Below, one piece after another: positions 48,301 to 59,900 of a stretch of DNA of 64,000 bases. This stretch comes from Closterium sp. NIES-65. Its lineage: Eukaryota > Streptophyta > Zygnematophyceae > Desmidiales > Closteriaceae. The position numbers and the translations under genes were made by a program. The notes below the pieces were generated by a model. The model was not told the DNA's origin. It did not search any database and saw only the letters and a program-made list of their open reading frames with translations. Location of the stretch: NCBI GenBank assembly GCA_948144175.1, contig CANXME010000812.1, positions 1,116,001-1,180,000 on the forward strand. Direction: 5' to 3'. Position 1 is the first letter of the stretch, and every line of letters starts with the position of its first letter.

Positions 48301-51300
48301 CATTCATGTGCTGTGGAGGGGTGGGGGGGAGGGGAGGGAAAGGGGAGAGGAAAGGGAGAGGTGTATTCGACAACTGATGTCAGGATGAGAGGGCTTTTGA
48401 GGCGCCTCAAAAAGGGGGGGAGGGAAAGGGGAGAGGAAAGGGAGAGATGTATGCAACAACTGATGTCAAAATCTGTCAGATCTGTCAGATCCGTCAGATC
48501 CGTCAGATCCGTCAGATCCGTCAGATCCGTCAGAAAGGAAACGATGGACAACTGAGACGGAAAGATGTCAGAATGAGAGGGCGGGTGAGAGAGCAGGTTG
48601 CGACGGAGGGCAAGAGGGAGGTTGAGGTTGAGCTCATAGCAGGGTGAGCTTACAGCAGGGTGAGCTGAGCTCCTGCTGTGGCCATTCAAGAAATCATTGG
48701 CTGTGTGCCGTTGTTAGTTACCTCATCCTGCTGCCCACAGTACACCAGTGCAGATACACCCTGTACGCGTTATTACCACATCCAGCAGAATGTTGCTTGT
48801 CTTGAAGTCCCGGCGAATCACGTTCTGCCCGTGCAAATACACCCTATACGCGTTATTACCTCATCCAGTAAAATGTTGCACGTCTTGAAGTCCCTGTGAA
48901 TCACGTTCTGCCCGTGCAGGTACTCCAGCCCTCTTGCCACGTCCACAGCTATGCGCACGCGCTGCTGCCACGTCAGCACAGGCGTGGCGGGATCAACGGC
49001 GCTGGCAGCAGCACCAGACACACCCCTAGCCGCTGCAGCAGCTGTAGCAGCAGCATCCCGTATAGCAGCATCATCTATAGCAGCAGCGTTATCTGTAGCA
49101 GCCTCACTCATACCCCCCCAACTCCGCTTCCTCTCCTCCTCCTCCCCCTCCTGCTGCTCCTCCTGCTGACGTGGATACAGCCACGTGTGCAGATTCCCCC
49201 TCTCTATAAGCTCATACACCAGCAATGCGGCAGCACCCCCCCGGGGCCGATTCAAGTCCACACAGTACCCTAGCAGCCGCACCAGATTAGGGTGGTGTAA
49301 ACTCCCAAGCATTATAATCTCTGACATACACTCATCTACGGCCTTGAAACTGCCGCTGTGTAGCACCTTCACTGCCACGTCACGCTGACGTGGCATCCCA
49401 CCTCCACCACCACCACCACCTGAAGCACCACCACCCGCTCTTCCTGCTCTTCCTGCTCTCCCTGCTCTTTCTTCCTCGTTCCTCTGCGCTTTCCCTCCTC
49501 CTCCTCTCTCCTCCCCTGGAACCTTCCTGTCATCTTCCTCGCCGAGCCACTCCTCCACCGAGCCTCGGTACACCGTGCCGAAGCTGCCGCGGCCCAGGAT
49601 CTGGCTCGGGCCGAACCACTGCGTGGCCTGCTGTAGCTCGCGGTAGGTGAACCGGCGGAGTGGTAGCGTGGACCAGGTCTCGTCTGTTGTTGTGAATCGG
49701 CTGCCTGTCACTGGCAGGTGGAAAGGAGGGGAAGAGGGGCAGGAGGGGAAGAGGGGCAGGAGGGGAAGAGGGGCAGGAGGGGAAGAGGGGCAGGAGGGGA
49801 AGAGGGGCAGGAGGGGAAGAGGGGCAGGAGGGGAAGAGGGGCAGGAGGGGAAGAGGGGCAGGAGGGGAAGAGGGGCAGGAGGGGAAGAGGGGCAGGAGGG
49901 GAAGAGGGGCAGGAGGGGAAGAGGGGCAGGAGGGGAAGAGGGGCAGGAGGGGAAGAGGGGCAGGAGGGGAAGAGACAGGAAGAGAGGCAGGTCTCGTCCT
50001 TTTGAGAATCGGCCACTTGCCTTTGAAAATGCTCAAGAGCCAGATCGGCGGAGTGGTAATGCGGACCAGGTCTCGTCCTTTTGAGAATTCTCAAAAAAAC
50101 ATACTCCGTTGAGAGGGGCACTGGTAGTGCCCCTCATCCGTGGTTGTGAATCGGCTAGTGCCGGACACTGGTAGGAGGGGAAGACGTGGGGAGAGGAAGG
50201 AGGGGAGGCAGGAGGGGAGGCAGGAGGGGAGGCAGGAGGGAGGCAGGAGGAGGCAGGAGGGAGGCAGGAGGGGAGGCAGGAGGGAGGCAGGAGGGGAGGC
50301 AGGAGGGGAGGCAGGAGGGGAGGCAGGAGGGGAGGCAGGAGGGGAGGCAGGAGGGGAGGCAGGAGGGAGGCAGGAGGGGAGGCAGGAGGGAGGCAGGAGG
50401 GGAGGCAGGAGGGAGGCAGGAGGGGAGGCAGGAGGGGAGGCAGGAGGGGAGGCAGGAGGGGAGGCAGGAGGGGAGGCAGGAGGGGAGGCAGGAGGGGGGC
50501 AGGAGGGGAGGCAGGAGGGGAGGCAGGAGGGAGGCAGGAGGGGAGGCAGGAGGGGAGGCAGGAGGGGAGGCAGGAGAGGAGGATAGGCAGGATGGGAGGC
50601 AGGAGGGTAGGCAGGAGGGGAGGCAGGAGGGTAGGCAGGAGGGGAGGCTGGAGGGATTGGTCCTTGAGAGAATTCTCAGAAACTACTAGCTTGGTGGAGT
50701 GCTGCTGACGTGGTCCAGGTCTCATCCGATGTTGTGAATCGACTAGTGCCTGACACTGGCAGGGAGGGAAGACATGGGAAGAGAGGCAGGAGAGATCGTG
50801 CGAGAGATTAAGAGGAGCCACCGCGTGGCCTGCTGGAGGTGGAGGTGAGGTCACTTTGAGGAGGCGAGGCTGCACGCGATGGAGTGGACGGCAGCCAAGC
50901 CATGTAAGTGGAACCACGGCCGTGAGCGGTGCACGTGGCAGCACGCGCCAGCACCCACCTGAGGAGGCGCGGCTGCAGGCGATGGAGTGGACGGCAGCCA
51001 AGAAGTACAAGGGGAAGGGGAAGGGGAAGGGGAAGGGGAAGGGGAAGGGGAAGGGGAAGGGGAAGGGGAAGGGGAAGGGGAAGGGGAAGGGGAAGGGGAA
51101 GGGGAACCGACCACGACTTTGGTCGGCGCTGGCGAGGAGATGAAGAAGAAGGTCTATACTGAGAGCAAGAGAAATGAAGAATACTGCGAACAAGAGCAAG
51201 AGAAGAAGAAGAAGAAGCGCAAGTGGCAGCACGGACCTGAGGAGGCGAAGCTGCAGGCGATGGATTGGACGGCTGCGAAACCGTGCAAGTGGAAGTGGAA

Positions 51301-51387
51301 CCACGATCGTGGTTGGCGGCGCTGGGGCATCAGCGACATGCTTCGCGGACCGCGGCCTTTATTCAGCCTGCTCTCGCAGCAGCCCAT
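42010..51387 (-). CDS. Receptor-like cytoplasmic kinase, N-acylated, 560 aa
   Basis: Four exons join in phase: 51237-51387, 48860-49710, 48064-48187 and 42010-42566 (1683 nt with TGA). The N-terminus [13 protein letters not shown] is a myristoylation/palmitoylation motif typical of plasma-membrane RLCKs. Kinase signatures: [11 protein letters not shown] (90-100), VAVK (Lys 165), HRDFKTCN (322-329), DFG (342-344), [14 protein letters not shown], then [18 protein letters not shown] and [15 protein letters not shown]. All catalytic residues are present, so it should be an active Ser/Thr kinase (inference). Low-complexity inserts sit between lobes I and II, before the catalytic loop (Ala-rich), and in the C-lobe (about 70 Gln-rich residues). 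Exon 1 uses a weak donor (G|GTCCGT). Introns are packed with exon-edge copies and minisatellites. The substrate is unknown. Confidence 0.85.
42335..42425 (-). repeat. CAG repeat coding polyglutamine in the kinase
   Basis: On the minus strand a CAG/CAA run encodes about 20 consecutive Gln. It sits within a Gln-rich insert between kinase subdomains IX and X, where such length variation is tolerated in a loop. Confidence 0.85.
42640..43175 (-). repeat. Four longer copies of the 5' edge of kinase exon 4
   Basis: Copies centred at about 42,705, 42,827, 42,997 and 43,134 read [20 protein letters not shown] or close variants. Each has a purine-rich block on the plus strand, which is a pyrimidine-rich acceptor tract on the minus strand. 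They lie between the true exon (ends 42,566) and the 104-bp array. Confidence 0.85.
43180..47105 (-). repeat. 104-bp tandem array (38 units) of a kinase exon edge
   Basis: The word GAGTAGATG recurs from 43,232 to 47,080 at exactly 104-bp steps (checked at several points), giving 38 units. On the minus strand each unit has a pyrimidine tract, TCCCTCCAG|GCCACC acceptor and about 55 nt coding [18 protein letters not shown], then a TAA stop in that frame. Variants (CACCGCT/CGCCGCT, TGCGTT/TGCATT) recur in a three-unit pattern between 44,760 and 46,470, showing higher-order expansion. The array occupies most of the 5.5-kb intron 3. Confidence 0.95.
47245..47995 (-). repeat. Five copies of the 3' edge of kinase exon 3
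   Basis: Copies at about 47,248-47,330, 47,427-47,505, 47,566-47,645, 47,738-47,815 and 47,916-47,990 encode variants of [20 protein letters not shown] (the kinase activation-segment end). Each is followed by a donor: GTGAGG in three, GTGCGG and GTACAG in the others. Two contain indels or substitutions. Confidence 0.88.
48232..48318 (-). repeat. Copy of the 5' edge of kinase exon 3
   Basis: Acceptor CCACAG followed by sequence coding [20 protein letters not shown], upstream of true exon 3 (48,064-48,187). It keeps the DFG motif but lacks the rest. Confidence 0.85.
48470..48535 (+). repeat. 9-bp minisatellite (ATCCGTCAG)
   Basis: About seven tandem units in kinase intron 2. Confidence 0.9.
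49730..49975 (+). repeat. 17-bp minisatellite in kinase intron 1
   Basis: About fourteen tandem copies of GGGGAAGAGGGGCAGGA, ending just upstream of the acceptor of exon 2. On the minus strand it forms a long pyrimidine tract. Confidence 0.92.
49976..50180 (-). repeat. Copies of the 5' edge of kinase exon 2
   Basis: At least two partial copies. One, from about 50,172 downward, reads [11 protein letters not shown] after acceptor TACCAG. Another, near 50,090-50,040, reads [16 protein letters not shown]. True exon 2 begins at 49,710 with [19 protein letters not shown]. Confidence 0.75.
50186..50650 (+). repeat. 12/11-bp minisatellite in kinase intron 1
   Basis: Tandem AGGAGGGGAGGC with one-base-shorter variants, about 38 copies. 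Confidence 0.92.
50685..50765 (-). repeat. Further copy of the 5' edge of kinase exon 2
   Basis: After an acceptor-like TGCCAG on the minus strand it reads [20 protein letters not shown], homologous to the start of exon 2. Confidence 0.75.
50850..51005 (-). repeat. Two copies of the 3' edge of kinase exon 1
   Basis: Minus-strand sequence coding [17 protein letters not shown] and [14 protein letters not shown], matching exon 1 ([17 protein letters not shown]). The copy near 50,970 ends CCTCAG|GTGGGT, a better donor than the one after true exon 1 (CCTCAG|GTCCGT). Confidence 0.78.
51007..51103 (+). repeat. 6-bp repeat GGGGAA
   Basis: About sixteen uninterrupted copies in kinase intron 1. Open frames on the plus strand here (Gly-Lys or Gly-Glu repeats) are not considered coding. 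Confidence 0.92.
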
Positions 51388-51575
51388 GATGGCTTAGCGG
51401 TGGCGGCGGACGAAGCGAAAACCTTTTTTTTTTTCTAGGGCGCCTAATAAAAACAGCAGCCCATGATGGCTTAGCGGTGGCGGCGGACGAAGCGGAAACC
51501 TCCTTTTTTTTTGTTTTTTTTTTTGTTTTTTTTTTTTAGGGCGCCTAATAAAAACAGCAGCCCATGGTGGCGTCC
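51372..51575 (-). repeat. Duplicated kinase start-codon region
   Basis: A block with CAGCAGCCCATGATGGCTTA and a GGCGGCGGACGAAGCG word at 51,372-51,415 recurs at about 51,456-51,500, with a partial copy at 51,555-51,573. The copies are separated by poly-T runs and GGGCGCCTAATAAAAA. Each copy repeats the 5' edge of exon 1, including its ATG (MGCC, then a stop in the copy). Confidence 0.75.
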
Positions 51576-53973
51576 AACATAATCAACCCATGGCGGTGTT
51601 AAAAAGACTACCGGGGTGGCGACTGCACCCAGAAGTTGCTTCTGAGTCGACTCAAATGTCGGTGCCACGTCTAACCATGGCGCCCAAGTGCCGTCTCCTC
51701 AGCCTATGGCTGGCTGCCAGCGGCGGGCCTCGAGTTGAGCGGTGCAGAGGGTCACTTTTTGACGCTAACCTACTAGTCGCTAGCACATAGGAGTTGGACA
51801 GATACCTCTAATTCGTCGCGCGCAAATCACTAATTTCCAAGGCGCGTGAAAATGTCCATTCAAGTGCCTTTGATTAGCGGTTGTTCGAAGTTCTTTTAGA
51901 AAGCTGGCGAGAAACATACCGTGTCCCTTTTACTAGAACTAGTACGCGACGCCAGTGGACGCGTCCTAAAATGGTGGGACTGATTAAAGTGGTGCAATAT
52001 GGTGCACGAGTGCGCGAGAGATAAGCTGAGCAGTTTCAGTAATTAATAGGCTGCAGCAAAAAAATCGAGTGGCTTCACAGCAGTGGGAGATATGAAAGCC
52101 GTCCTTCCCAGGCATCCAAAGCAACCATGAGTGTGTCTAGTAGAATCATTCACATGCAAAGCAGTTTTGTGGGTTGCATTACGGTTCAGAATGGAAAAAC
52201 GCCGAAAATCGTTGTTGAATGCTTGGAAACGCACTGAACCGCACTAGAGATTTGTTTTGTGGAAAACCATAGGCTACACGGAGGAGCAGCAAACCTTGCT
52301 GAGCGTCTCGGCAATCAGGACGACGACTTTCCACCGTACGATAAGTGAGTATCTGCCGTTCGATTATCAATGCTGACAAGGCATCGCGCCGCCTGAGGCT
52401 GGTTTCGTCTGCAGTAACGTTACGTTACGTTTGTCGCTGTTGCAGTTTCGCAACAGCCGCGTGCTTTACCTGCTTCAAACGAGACGCTTCCACGTGGCTG
52501 CCAAAAGGGATGTCCTGCTTTAACTCTCGATACGGAGATACTTCGATTCTGTACTTAAAATAGTATGAATTGAGTTATACAATTATCTGGACCGCGAGTG
52601 CCGTGTTTTCCTTGTGTTACCTCAAAATAGCGCTTCGGCAGCTGGTCAGCAGCAGGTCTGACACAATTGCAAGTAACCAATGAATCGTCGCATCCTGGTG
52701 GACCAGGCCAGAAACAAACCTGCAACTTCTGAACCAAAGCACACAATTTGGCGGGAAACACCCTCGAACCGAGCTGTATAAAGCCAAGCCTCACTGTTTT
52801 CGCTGAAAGCAAATCACAGAGCGACACATGACTTCCCGCCCCAGCGAAAATTTGGCCTGGCGAATCTGGAAGTCTTGGTGATGATGCTGAACATGGAGCT
52901 CCAAAATGTTTCGGCCAACTTCATACATACTCAGATTAGTCCCGAGCGGGCTCTCAGGTGTAATCAGCCTGGACTTTCTCGACGTTGATTGGTCGTCGCT
53001 TTTTAGTCATACTGTTTACGCTGGTCGAAATGTTTGGGAGGTGACAAAAAGAGGACTATCTAGTTTACCCTCCCGACTTGGATTTGTTAAACTAAAGTAC
53101 GTAAATTTATGACAGGGCAGAAAAATAAACCCCTATAGAATCTGGAAGCATTTGCGGGAGGGATCAACCCTAAACACGGTAAAGGGCATTGTTTTTAGGG
53201 TCGATGCCTCCCGAGTCGCATCCCTTCTCGATTGGGTTTTATTTTTTTGGTCAAGAGGGTGCAATATATTTTTCCTGAAGTGGGCGGCTTCCCGTAGTTG
53301 AGGTTGATCTGTCTTGAAATTCATCTAGGTTCGCTACAAGTTTTTTTTCAGGTGTTGCATTTTCTGTCGTGACTGTATCCAGAGAATAACAAGAAACACT
53401 TACTACTATATCGCGAAACTGTGTTTCTGTTGGAGATTACACCTGAGAATCCGCTCGGTAATACTTTGAGTATCTATGATATTGGCCGAAAACGTTTTGA
53501 TGATGATTTTCGAGTGCGGGTGGTGTTGCACATTTCGATTTCAAAAACCACGGTTCGGTATGGTTTGTTTTGGTCGTAAGCGTTGAAGTACAGAAATCGC
53601 TGTCTATCGTGTGGTATCATACGGTAACGCGCTTCTCCATCATCAAACAAACCTGCCACCAGGCTTTCCTGACATAGTTTGCTAGTCAAGCGATCTGCTA
53701 CCAGCAATGGCTCCAATGTGTGCTTCGGTTGAAGGGATGGAGATTTCGAAGATTGCATAACCACGCCGACCCATCACCAAACCGGAGTTAGCTTCCGTGG
53801 TTCTCGATTTTTCAACTCATTCTGCACGTAAGACTTCGAATGCTGGCAGATGTGACTCGCGAGAGAACTATAACAATCATACAGACAGTAGTGGCGACCT
53901 CAGTTATACGCTAGTTTATGTAGATGAGGAACGTTTCAGCAACAGAATGACGAAAGCTGGAGATCCGTCTGCC
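51576..53973. other. Intergenic between the kinase and the 53,974 gene
   Basis: The two genes are divergent, so this region should contain both promoters. No coding sequence is supported. A 57-bp hairpin lies at 53,156-53,212: arms begin GGGAGGGATCAACCC, about 17 of 19 bases pair, with an 18-nt loop. Confidence 0.5.
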
Positions 53974-56900
53974 ATGGCGGACCATCGAGCAGAAAGGCAT
54001 GGAATTGCCGAACCGTCAGCCACGCCGCGATCGTCATCGATTGGTGGTAGTTTCGGTTCATCAATCCCAAGTCCTGTAGTTAAACAACGGTTACTATTCC
54101 AGTCACCACAAGGAGCATCGGAAGTCCTTATAGCGAAGGAAAACGGTCCAGGTAAGGAGGGAGGCTCTGGTATTCCAGTGTCACCCAGGCCTGGCCTCAA
54201 ACCTCCAGGAACGGTCACTAGTCTCCGAACCTCGTGGACACCTTCGTCGCGCCTTCCGTCGAACCTGCCGCGTAGGTCAGGCTCGGGTCAAGGCTCGGAG
54301 GACGCAGGGGAGCTGAGCCGGACCAGCTCAGCAAGCTCGGATGCCGGAAGCAGGTTCGGGACGGAAACTCCGGGCAGGAGTAGCGCGAGTGACGCCGCGA
54401 GTGCTAGTAGAATCCATTACAATGGTGGAGGGAAGGCGACTGGAGTCCTGCGTCCGAGTAATCATGGTACGTTACACCCGTTAAGGTGTAGTTCATTACC
54501 TTGAAGAAAAAATATTATATGTTATGTAACTGCGGCGTCCGCAGTATACCTGTTTCATAACTGTAGATATTACAAGCGGCGCTTTTTAAGTCTGTCTCCT
54601 CAGTCTGTTTCCCTTTTTAAGATCCCCGTCATCCTTTTTCGTCAACTCTGTAAATTTCGTAACACCCGTTTCGCACGGATGCTTTTCCTCGCTGTCCCCG
54701 GTAACAGCTGGCGAGCAGGCGGCCTCGTTAGCTGCTGACGTCAAGCCGGAAAGGAGATCGCACCCTGGGCAGGAGCAACGGCAGCGTCAGCAGGATTCGA
54801 TGCACCAGCAGCATGAGCAGCAGCATGAGCAGCAGCATCTGCAGCAGGCGCATCAGGCTGGTGGTAGGTTCGGCTTCAAATCCCCCTCATTGCAAAACCA
54901 TCGGCAGCACGAATCGCAGCCAACGTCGCCGCTGCTGGCGGCGCAGCAGCCGCGAGGTCACATTCAGCCGGAAGAACGCGTAACTGGAAGCTTCTCCGCA
55001 GTTCCGGACGGGTCGGACCGGAGGCTCAGCTTCGGAAGGGTGGAGTCGCAGCTTCGGGTGAAAGAGATGAGAGGCTTGGAGAGGAAAGGTTCGGAAAGGA
55101 GAGCCGTTGGGGGAGGTCGGGAGGGGGTTACGCGCGCGGGGGACGGGGAGGAAGCGGCGGAGGAGGAGAGGCGGAGGGAGATTGAGAGGGAGAGAAAGAG
55201 GGAGATAGAGAGGGCGATAGAGAGGGAGATGGAGGTTGCGCGAGAGTGGGAGGAGAAGGAGAGGGCGGAGAGGGAAGAGAGGGAGGAGAGGGAGAGGTTG
55301 CTGAAGGAAGAAAGGGAGAAAGAGAGGAAGGAGAAGGAGAGAAGAGTTCAGGAAGAGAAGGCAAGGCGTGAACGAGAAGAGAAAGAGAGGGTTGAGAGGG
55401 AGAGAGCAGAGAGGGAACGGAAGGAGAGGGAGAAGGCTGAACGGGAAAAGATGGAGAAGGAACGGAAGGAGAGGGAGAGGAGGGAAAGGGAGAGGTTTGA
55501 GAGGGAGAGGGTGGAGAGGGAGGAAAGGGAACAGCGGGAGAGAATGGAGCGAGAGTTGGAGGAGCGGAGGGAGAAGGAGAGGCAAGAGGAGCTGGCGAAA
55601 GTGAGACAGAGGGAGCGAGAGCGGTTGAGAGAGATTGAGCTGCAGATGGAGCGACAGAGGCATGTGCGAATCGCAGAAGAACGGCAGAGGGAGAAGGAGA
55701 GGGCTGAGGAGCGAGAGAACGAGCGGCGGAGAATGGAAGAGGGGGAGAAGGAGCGGGAGAGGGAGAGGGAGAAGGAGAGGGAGAGGGTGAGAGTGGAGCA
55801 GAGGCAGAGAGAGGAGGAGCGGCGGGTGAGGCAGCAGAAAGAAGTCCAGAGGCGAAAGGAGAGGCGCGGAGATGAGCTATCAGGGAAGGCCATGGGGGAT
55901 CCTCTTCGTGTGATCGCCTGGGTTGCGGGAGCAGGAGTGTCGTCTGCTGCTTTCGGCGAGCCATCCAGCTCGTTTGGAGCACCTTATCAGGTATAAGTTG
56001 TGGAATTTTGTTAAGCGGCCATGGGGGGGGGGGTATCCTCTTCGTGTGATCGCCTGGGTTGCGGGAGCAGGAGTGTCGTCTGCTGCTTTCAGCGAGCCTT
56101 CTGGCTCGTTTGGTACGCCATATAAGGTAAAACTGAAAGAGGAGCTGAGATTTCCTTAAAATTGCAGCCAAAGGAGACAAGTGCACACATGCCCTTTGCG
56201 TTGCGCTCGTAGGTTGGTTCGGCGTGCCATATTGAGTGTTTTTGTTGCCGTGATTGTTCCTAATGATGCGATTGGAGGTTGATGGTGATTGGTTGATCAT
56301 CGTATTGTGCATGTATTAGGTGTGTCTATGTATGTCCAACTCGTGTTTGTTCTTTCCCTGGGCTTCGGATCATTCTCAGATTGTACGTGATTTAATCACG
56401 TGTTCGTATGTGTGTCCACTTCGTGTTTTCTCTTTTCCAGGCGTCTCCGGATCATTCTCAGGTGCTGCAGCAGTGGGTGCAGAGAGCAACCCACTTCCAC
56501 AGCAGGCTGGGATCTGACGTGGCTCCAGCTGACGTGGCACCAGCGTCAGCTGTAGCGGACTTTTGGCAGGGTGTTAGGGCAGCAGTGGAGGCGGCAGAGG
56601 ATGTGGCTATAGCGGGGGATGAGGAGCAGCAGGAGGGCGTGGCTGTGACTGTAGGCGCGTGTGACTTAGCTGCAGTGCGACAGCTGCAGGGGAATGCGAG
56701 GAAGCGAGGTAAGATGCCACTAGCAAACCATCCACCCCACCTACCAACCACCCTTCCCTTAGCCTTTTCTCCTCAACCCCACCTGGGTGCTATTTTGTCC
56801 TTTATGTTCACATTCCCCCAATCTCTCATTCCCCAATCTCTCATTCCCCCAATCTCTCATTCCCCCAATCTCTCATTCCCCCAATCTCACATTCCCCCAA

Positions 56901-59900
56901 TCTCTCATTCCCCCAATCTCTCATTCCCCCAATCTCTCATTCCCCCAATCTCTCATTCCCCCAATCTCTCATTCCCCCAATCTCTCATTCCCCCAATCTC
57001 TCATTCCCCCAATCTCTCATTCTCCCAATCTCTCATTCCCCCAATCTCTCATTCCCCCAATCTCTCATTCCCCCAATCTCTCATTCCCCCAATCTCTCAT
57101 TCCCCCAATCTCTCATTCCCCCAATCTCTCATTCCCCCAATTTCCTATTCCCCCAATCTCTCATTCCCCCAATATCTCATTCCCCCAATCTCTCATTCCC
57201 CCAATCTCTCATTCCCCCAATCTCTCATTCCCCCAATCTCTCATTCCCCCAATCTCTCATTCCCCCAATTTCTCATTCCCCCAATCTCTCATTCCCCCAA
57301 TCTCTCATTCCCCCAATCTCTCATTCCCCCAATCTCTCAGTCTCCCAATTTCTCCTTCACCCCCCTCTCCATCCCCCAGTGGCAGCAGCAGAGGCGATGG
57401 CGCAGCAGGTGGGGGCATTCGAGTCCACGTGTGGGGCAGCTGGACGGGGAAGCGAGGAGGCACTTGTGATTCCCAGAACCTCATTCTCTCCTCTCTTATC
57501 CACAACCCCCCCCCCCTCATCCTGCAGTGGCAGCAGCAGAGGCGATGGCGCAGCAGGTGGGGGCGTTTGAATCCACGTGTGGGGCAGCAGGGCGGGGAAG
57601 CGAGGAGGTGGTTAGGGTGGCCATTCAACAGCTGATGGAGTGAGTATGAGTGCTGCTGCTGCTGCTGCTTCTGCTGCTGCACTGCTGCTGCTTTCCCCCT
57701 CCCACTCCTTTCCCCCCTCCCATTCCATTGCCCCCTCCCATTCCCTTTCCCCCTCCCACTCCCTTTCCTCCTCTCACTCCCTTTCCCCCCTCCCATTCCC
57801 TTGCCCCCTCCCATTCCCTTTCCCCCTCCCACTCCCTTTCCTCCTCTCACTCCCTTTCCCCCTCCCATTCCCTTTCCCCTTCCCACTCCCTTTCGGCCTC
57901 TCACTCCCTTTCCCCCTCCCACTTCCTTTCCCCTCTCTCACTCCCTTTCCCCTTCCCATTCCCTTTCCCCCTCCCACTCCCTTTCCGCCTCTCACTCCCT
58001 TTCCCCCTCCCACTTCCTTTCCCCCCTCTCACTCCCATTCCCCCTCCCACTTCCTTTCCCCCCTCTCACTCCCATTCCCCCTCCCATTCCCTTTCCCCCT
58101 CCTAATTCCTTTCCGCCTCCCACACCCTTTCCCCCTCCCACTCCCTTTCCCCCCTCCCACTTCCTTTCCGCCCCCCACTCCCTTTTCCCCTCAAACTCCC
58201 TTTCCCCCTCCCACTCCCTTTCCCCCCTCTCACTCCCTTTTCCCCTCCCACTCCCTTTCCCCCTCTCACTCACTTGCCCCCTCCCTCCTGCAGGGTCGTC
58301 GCCAATCAAGGCCTCACACTCCATAGGCTTTCCGCTACAGCTGCTACAGCTGCTCCCGCTGCTACAGCCCCTACAGCCGCTACAGCCACTACAGCCGCTA
58401 CAGGCGGGGAGGAGGAGCAATGGGAAGATCCCTTGGTGTTGGCCGTGGGAGGGGTGGTGGGAGCAGCGGCTGCGGCACTTAAGAGCTGGCTAAGTGTCGT
58501 TGTGGAGGGGAGGAAGGGGAGGAAGGGAGGAGTGGGAGGAGGTGGAGGTGCGGGGAAGGTGGCAACTGGTGCAGGTGCATCTGGTGGGCATGTACTGTTG
58601 CAGCCGCCCAAGGCTGCTCTAGCTGTAAGTATTTGGTTTTGTGAGATTTTGCCTTTTTTCTCTCTTTGTGTGAGTCCTGGCCTCTCTGTCTGCTTGAGAC
58701 GGTGTCTGTGTGAGACGGTGTCTGTGTGAGACGGTGTCTGTGTGAGACGGTGTCTGTGTGAGACGGTGTCTGTGTGAGTACCTGCATTTGAGGTGCCTCA
58801 TAAGCTTGTTACCATGCCAAGCCATCTCACTTTCACATCACACCCATTTCTCTGTACCCCTTATAAACACATGTCGAGTCGACCTCTTCCATTCCCTCTC
58901 TTCCGATCCCACTGCTTCTCTGCAACTCCCCCTTGATGATTTCCCAGGATTTAAGGGAGGCTCGTGATGTGCTGGACGTGTGGCGGCATGAGCTGGCACG
59001 GCTGCACTCGCGCCTAGTCAGCGTCGTCTGCCGCTCCCAGCTGATGTCAGCATGCGGCCGCATGACCTGGCAGCCAGCATCGCCAGCTCAGCTCCCGGGC
59101 CAGGACCACACGATGGCCCCTGCTGACGTGGCAATGGCGTCTGCTTGCGCTTTCCTGGACCAAGCGATAGACATTCGGCAGCAGGTGAGATTTTTCAGGC
59201 GGCAGGTTAGATTCTCTGGCCGGCAGGGTAGATTCTCCAAGTGTCTGGGAGGTGATACTGAAAGAGTTGGCTTGTGCCTATCGCCATTATCAGTTTCTTT
59301 TTGTCCTCTTTTCCATCCCTGCAGCATGAGGGGTGGGAGGAGGCGATGACAGCAGCTGCTCTGGTGTGCGACCTGGAAGCTTCCTCAGGCATCAGCAACA
59401 CCGGTGGTGCTGACGTGGACAGGTGGAGGCGCTTCCTGGAGCCACTCACAGACAGCCACGTGGCAGACATTCTCGAAGGTGCGGAACATACGCAGGGGTT
59501 TACTGCTGATAGCCTGTGGAAACCTCTTCTGGTGTGGCTCCCTCCTCCCTCCCTCGTCCGATCCCTCTCAACACCTTCCAACCGCTTCCCCCACCCTCCC
59601 CTCCCCCTCTCTCCCCGCTCACACACAGGCGACCTTGCCAGCTGGCGGGCGGTGCAGGGCATCTACTGGGCGGCAGTGGCCCGGGAGGAGGAGGCACTGG
59701 CGGGGCTGCTGCAGGCGCGACTGGGGGAGGTGCCATCCGCCATGGGGCGGCTGCAGCTGCTGGCGCAGTGCTCGTCCTTTACTGCGCTGCCGCGGGTATG
59801 ATTTCAGTAGGCTTGTGTTGTGTGTGGGTCTTGAGCCGACTCAATTGACTGTTCACTCCACTAGGAACGCTCTTACTTGTCCAAAGAGGGTTGTTTTGTT

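Noticed and set aside
50033-51304. 423-codon minus-strand frame rich in Leu and Pro
   Set aside because: It runs through kinase exon 1 in another frame and across two minisatellites; it is a by-product of pyrimidine-rich repeats.
50987-51397. Plus-strand Gly-Glu/Lys-rich frame with a repeated AMDWTAAK motif
   Set aside because: It is antisense to kinase exon 1 and its edge copies, whose minus-strand frame has the MGCC start and exact splice phases.
55128-56312. 394-codon Ser/Pro-rich minus-strand frame
   Set aside because: It is the shadow of the Glu/Arg helix exon on the other strand.
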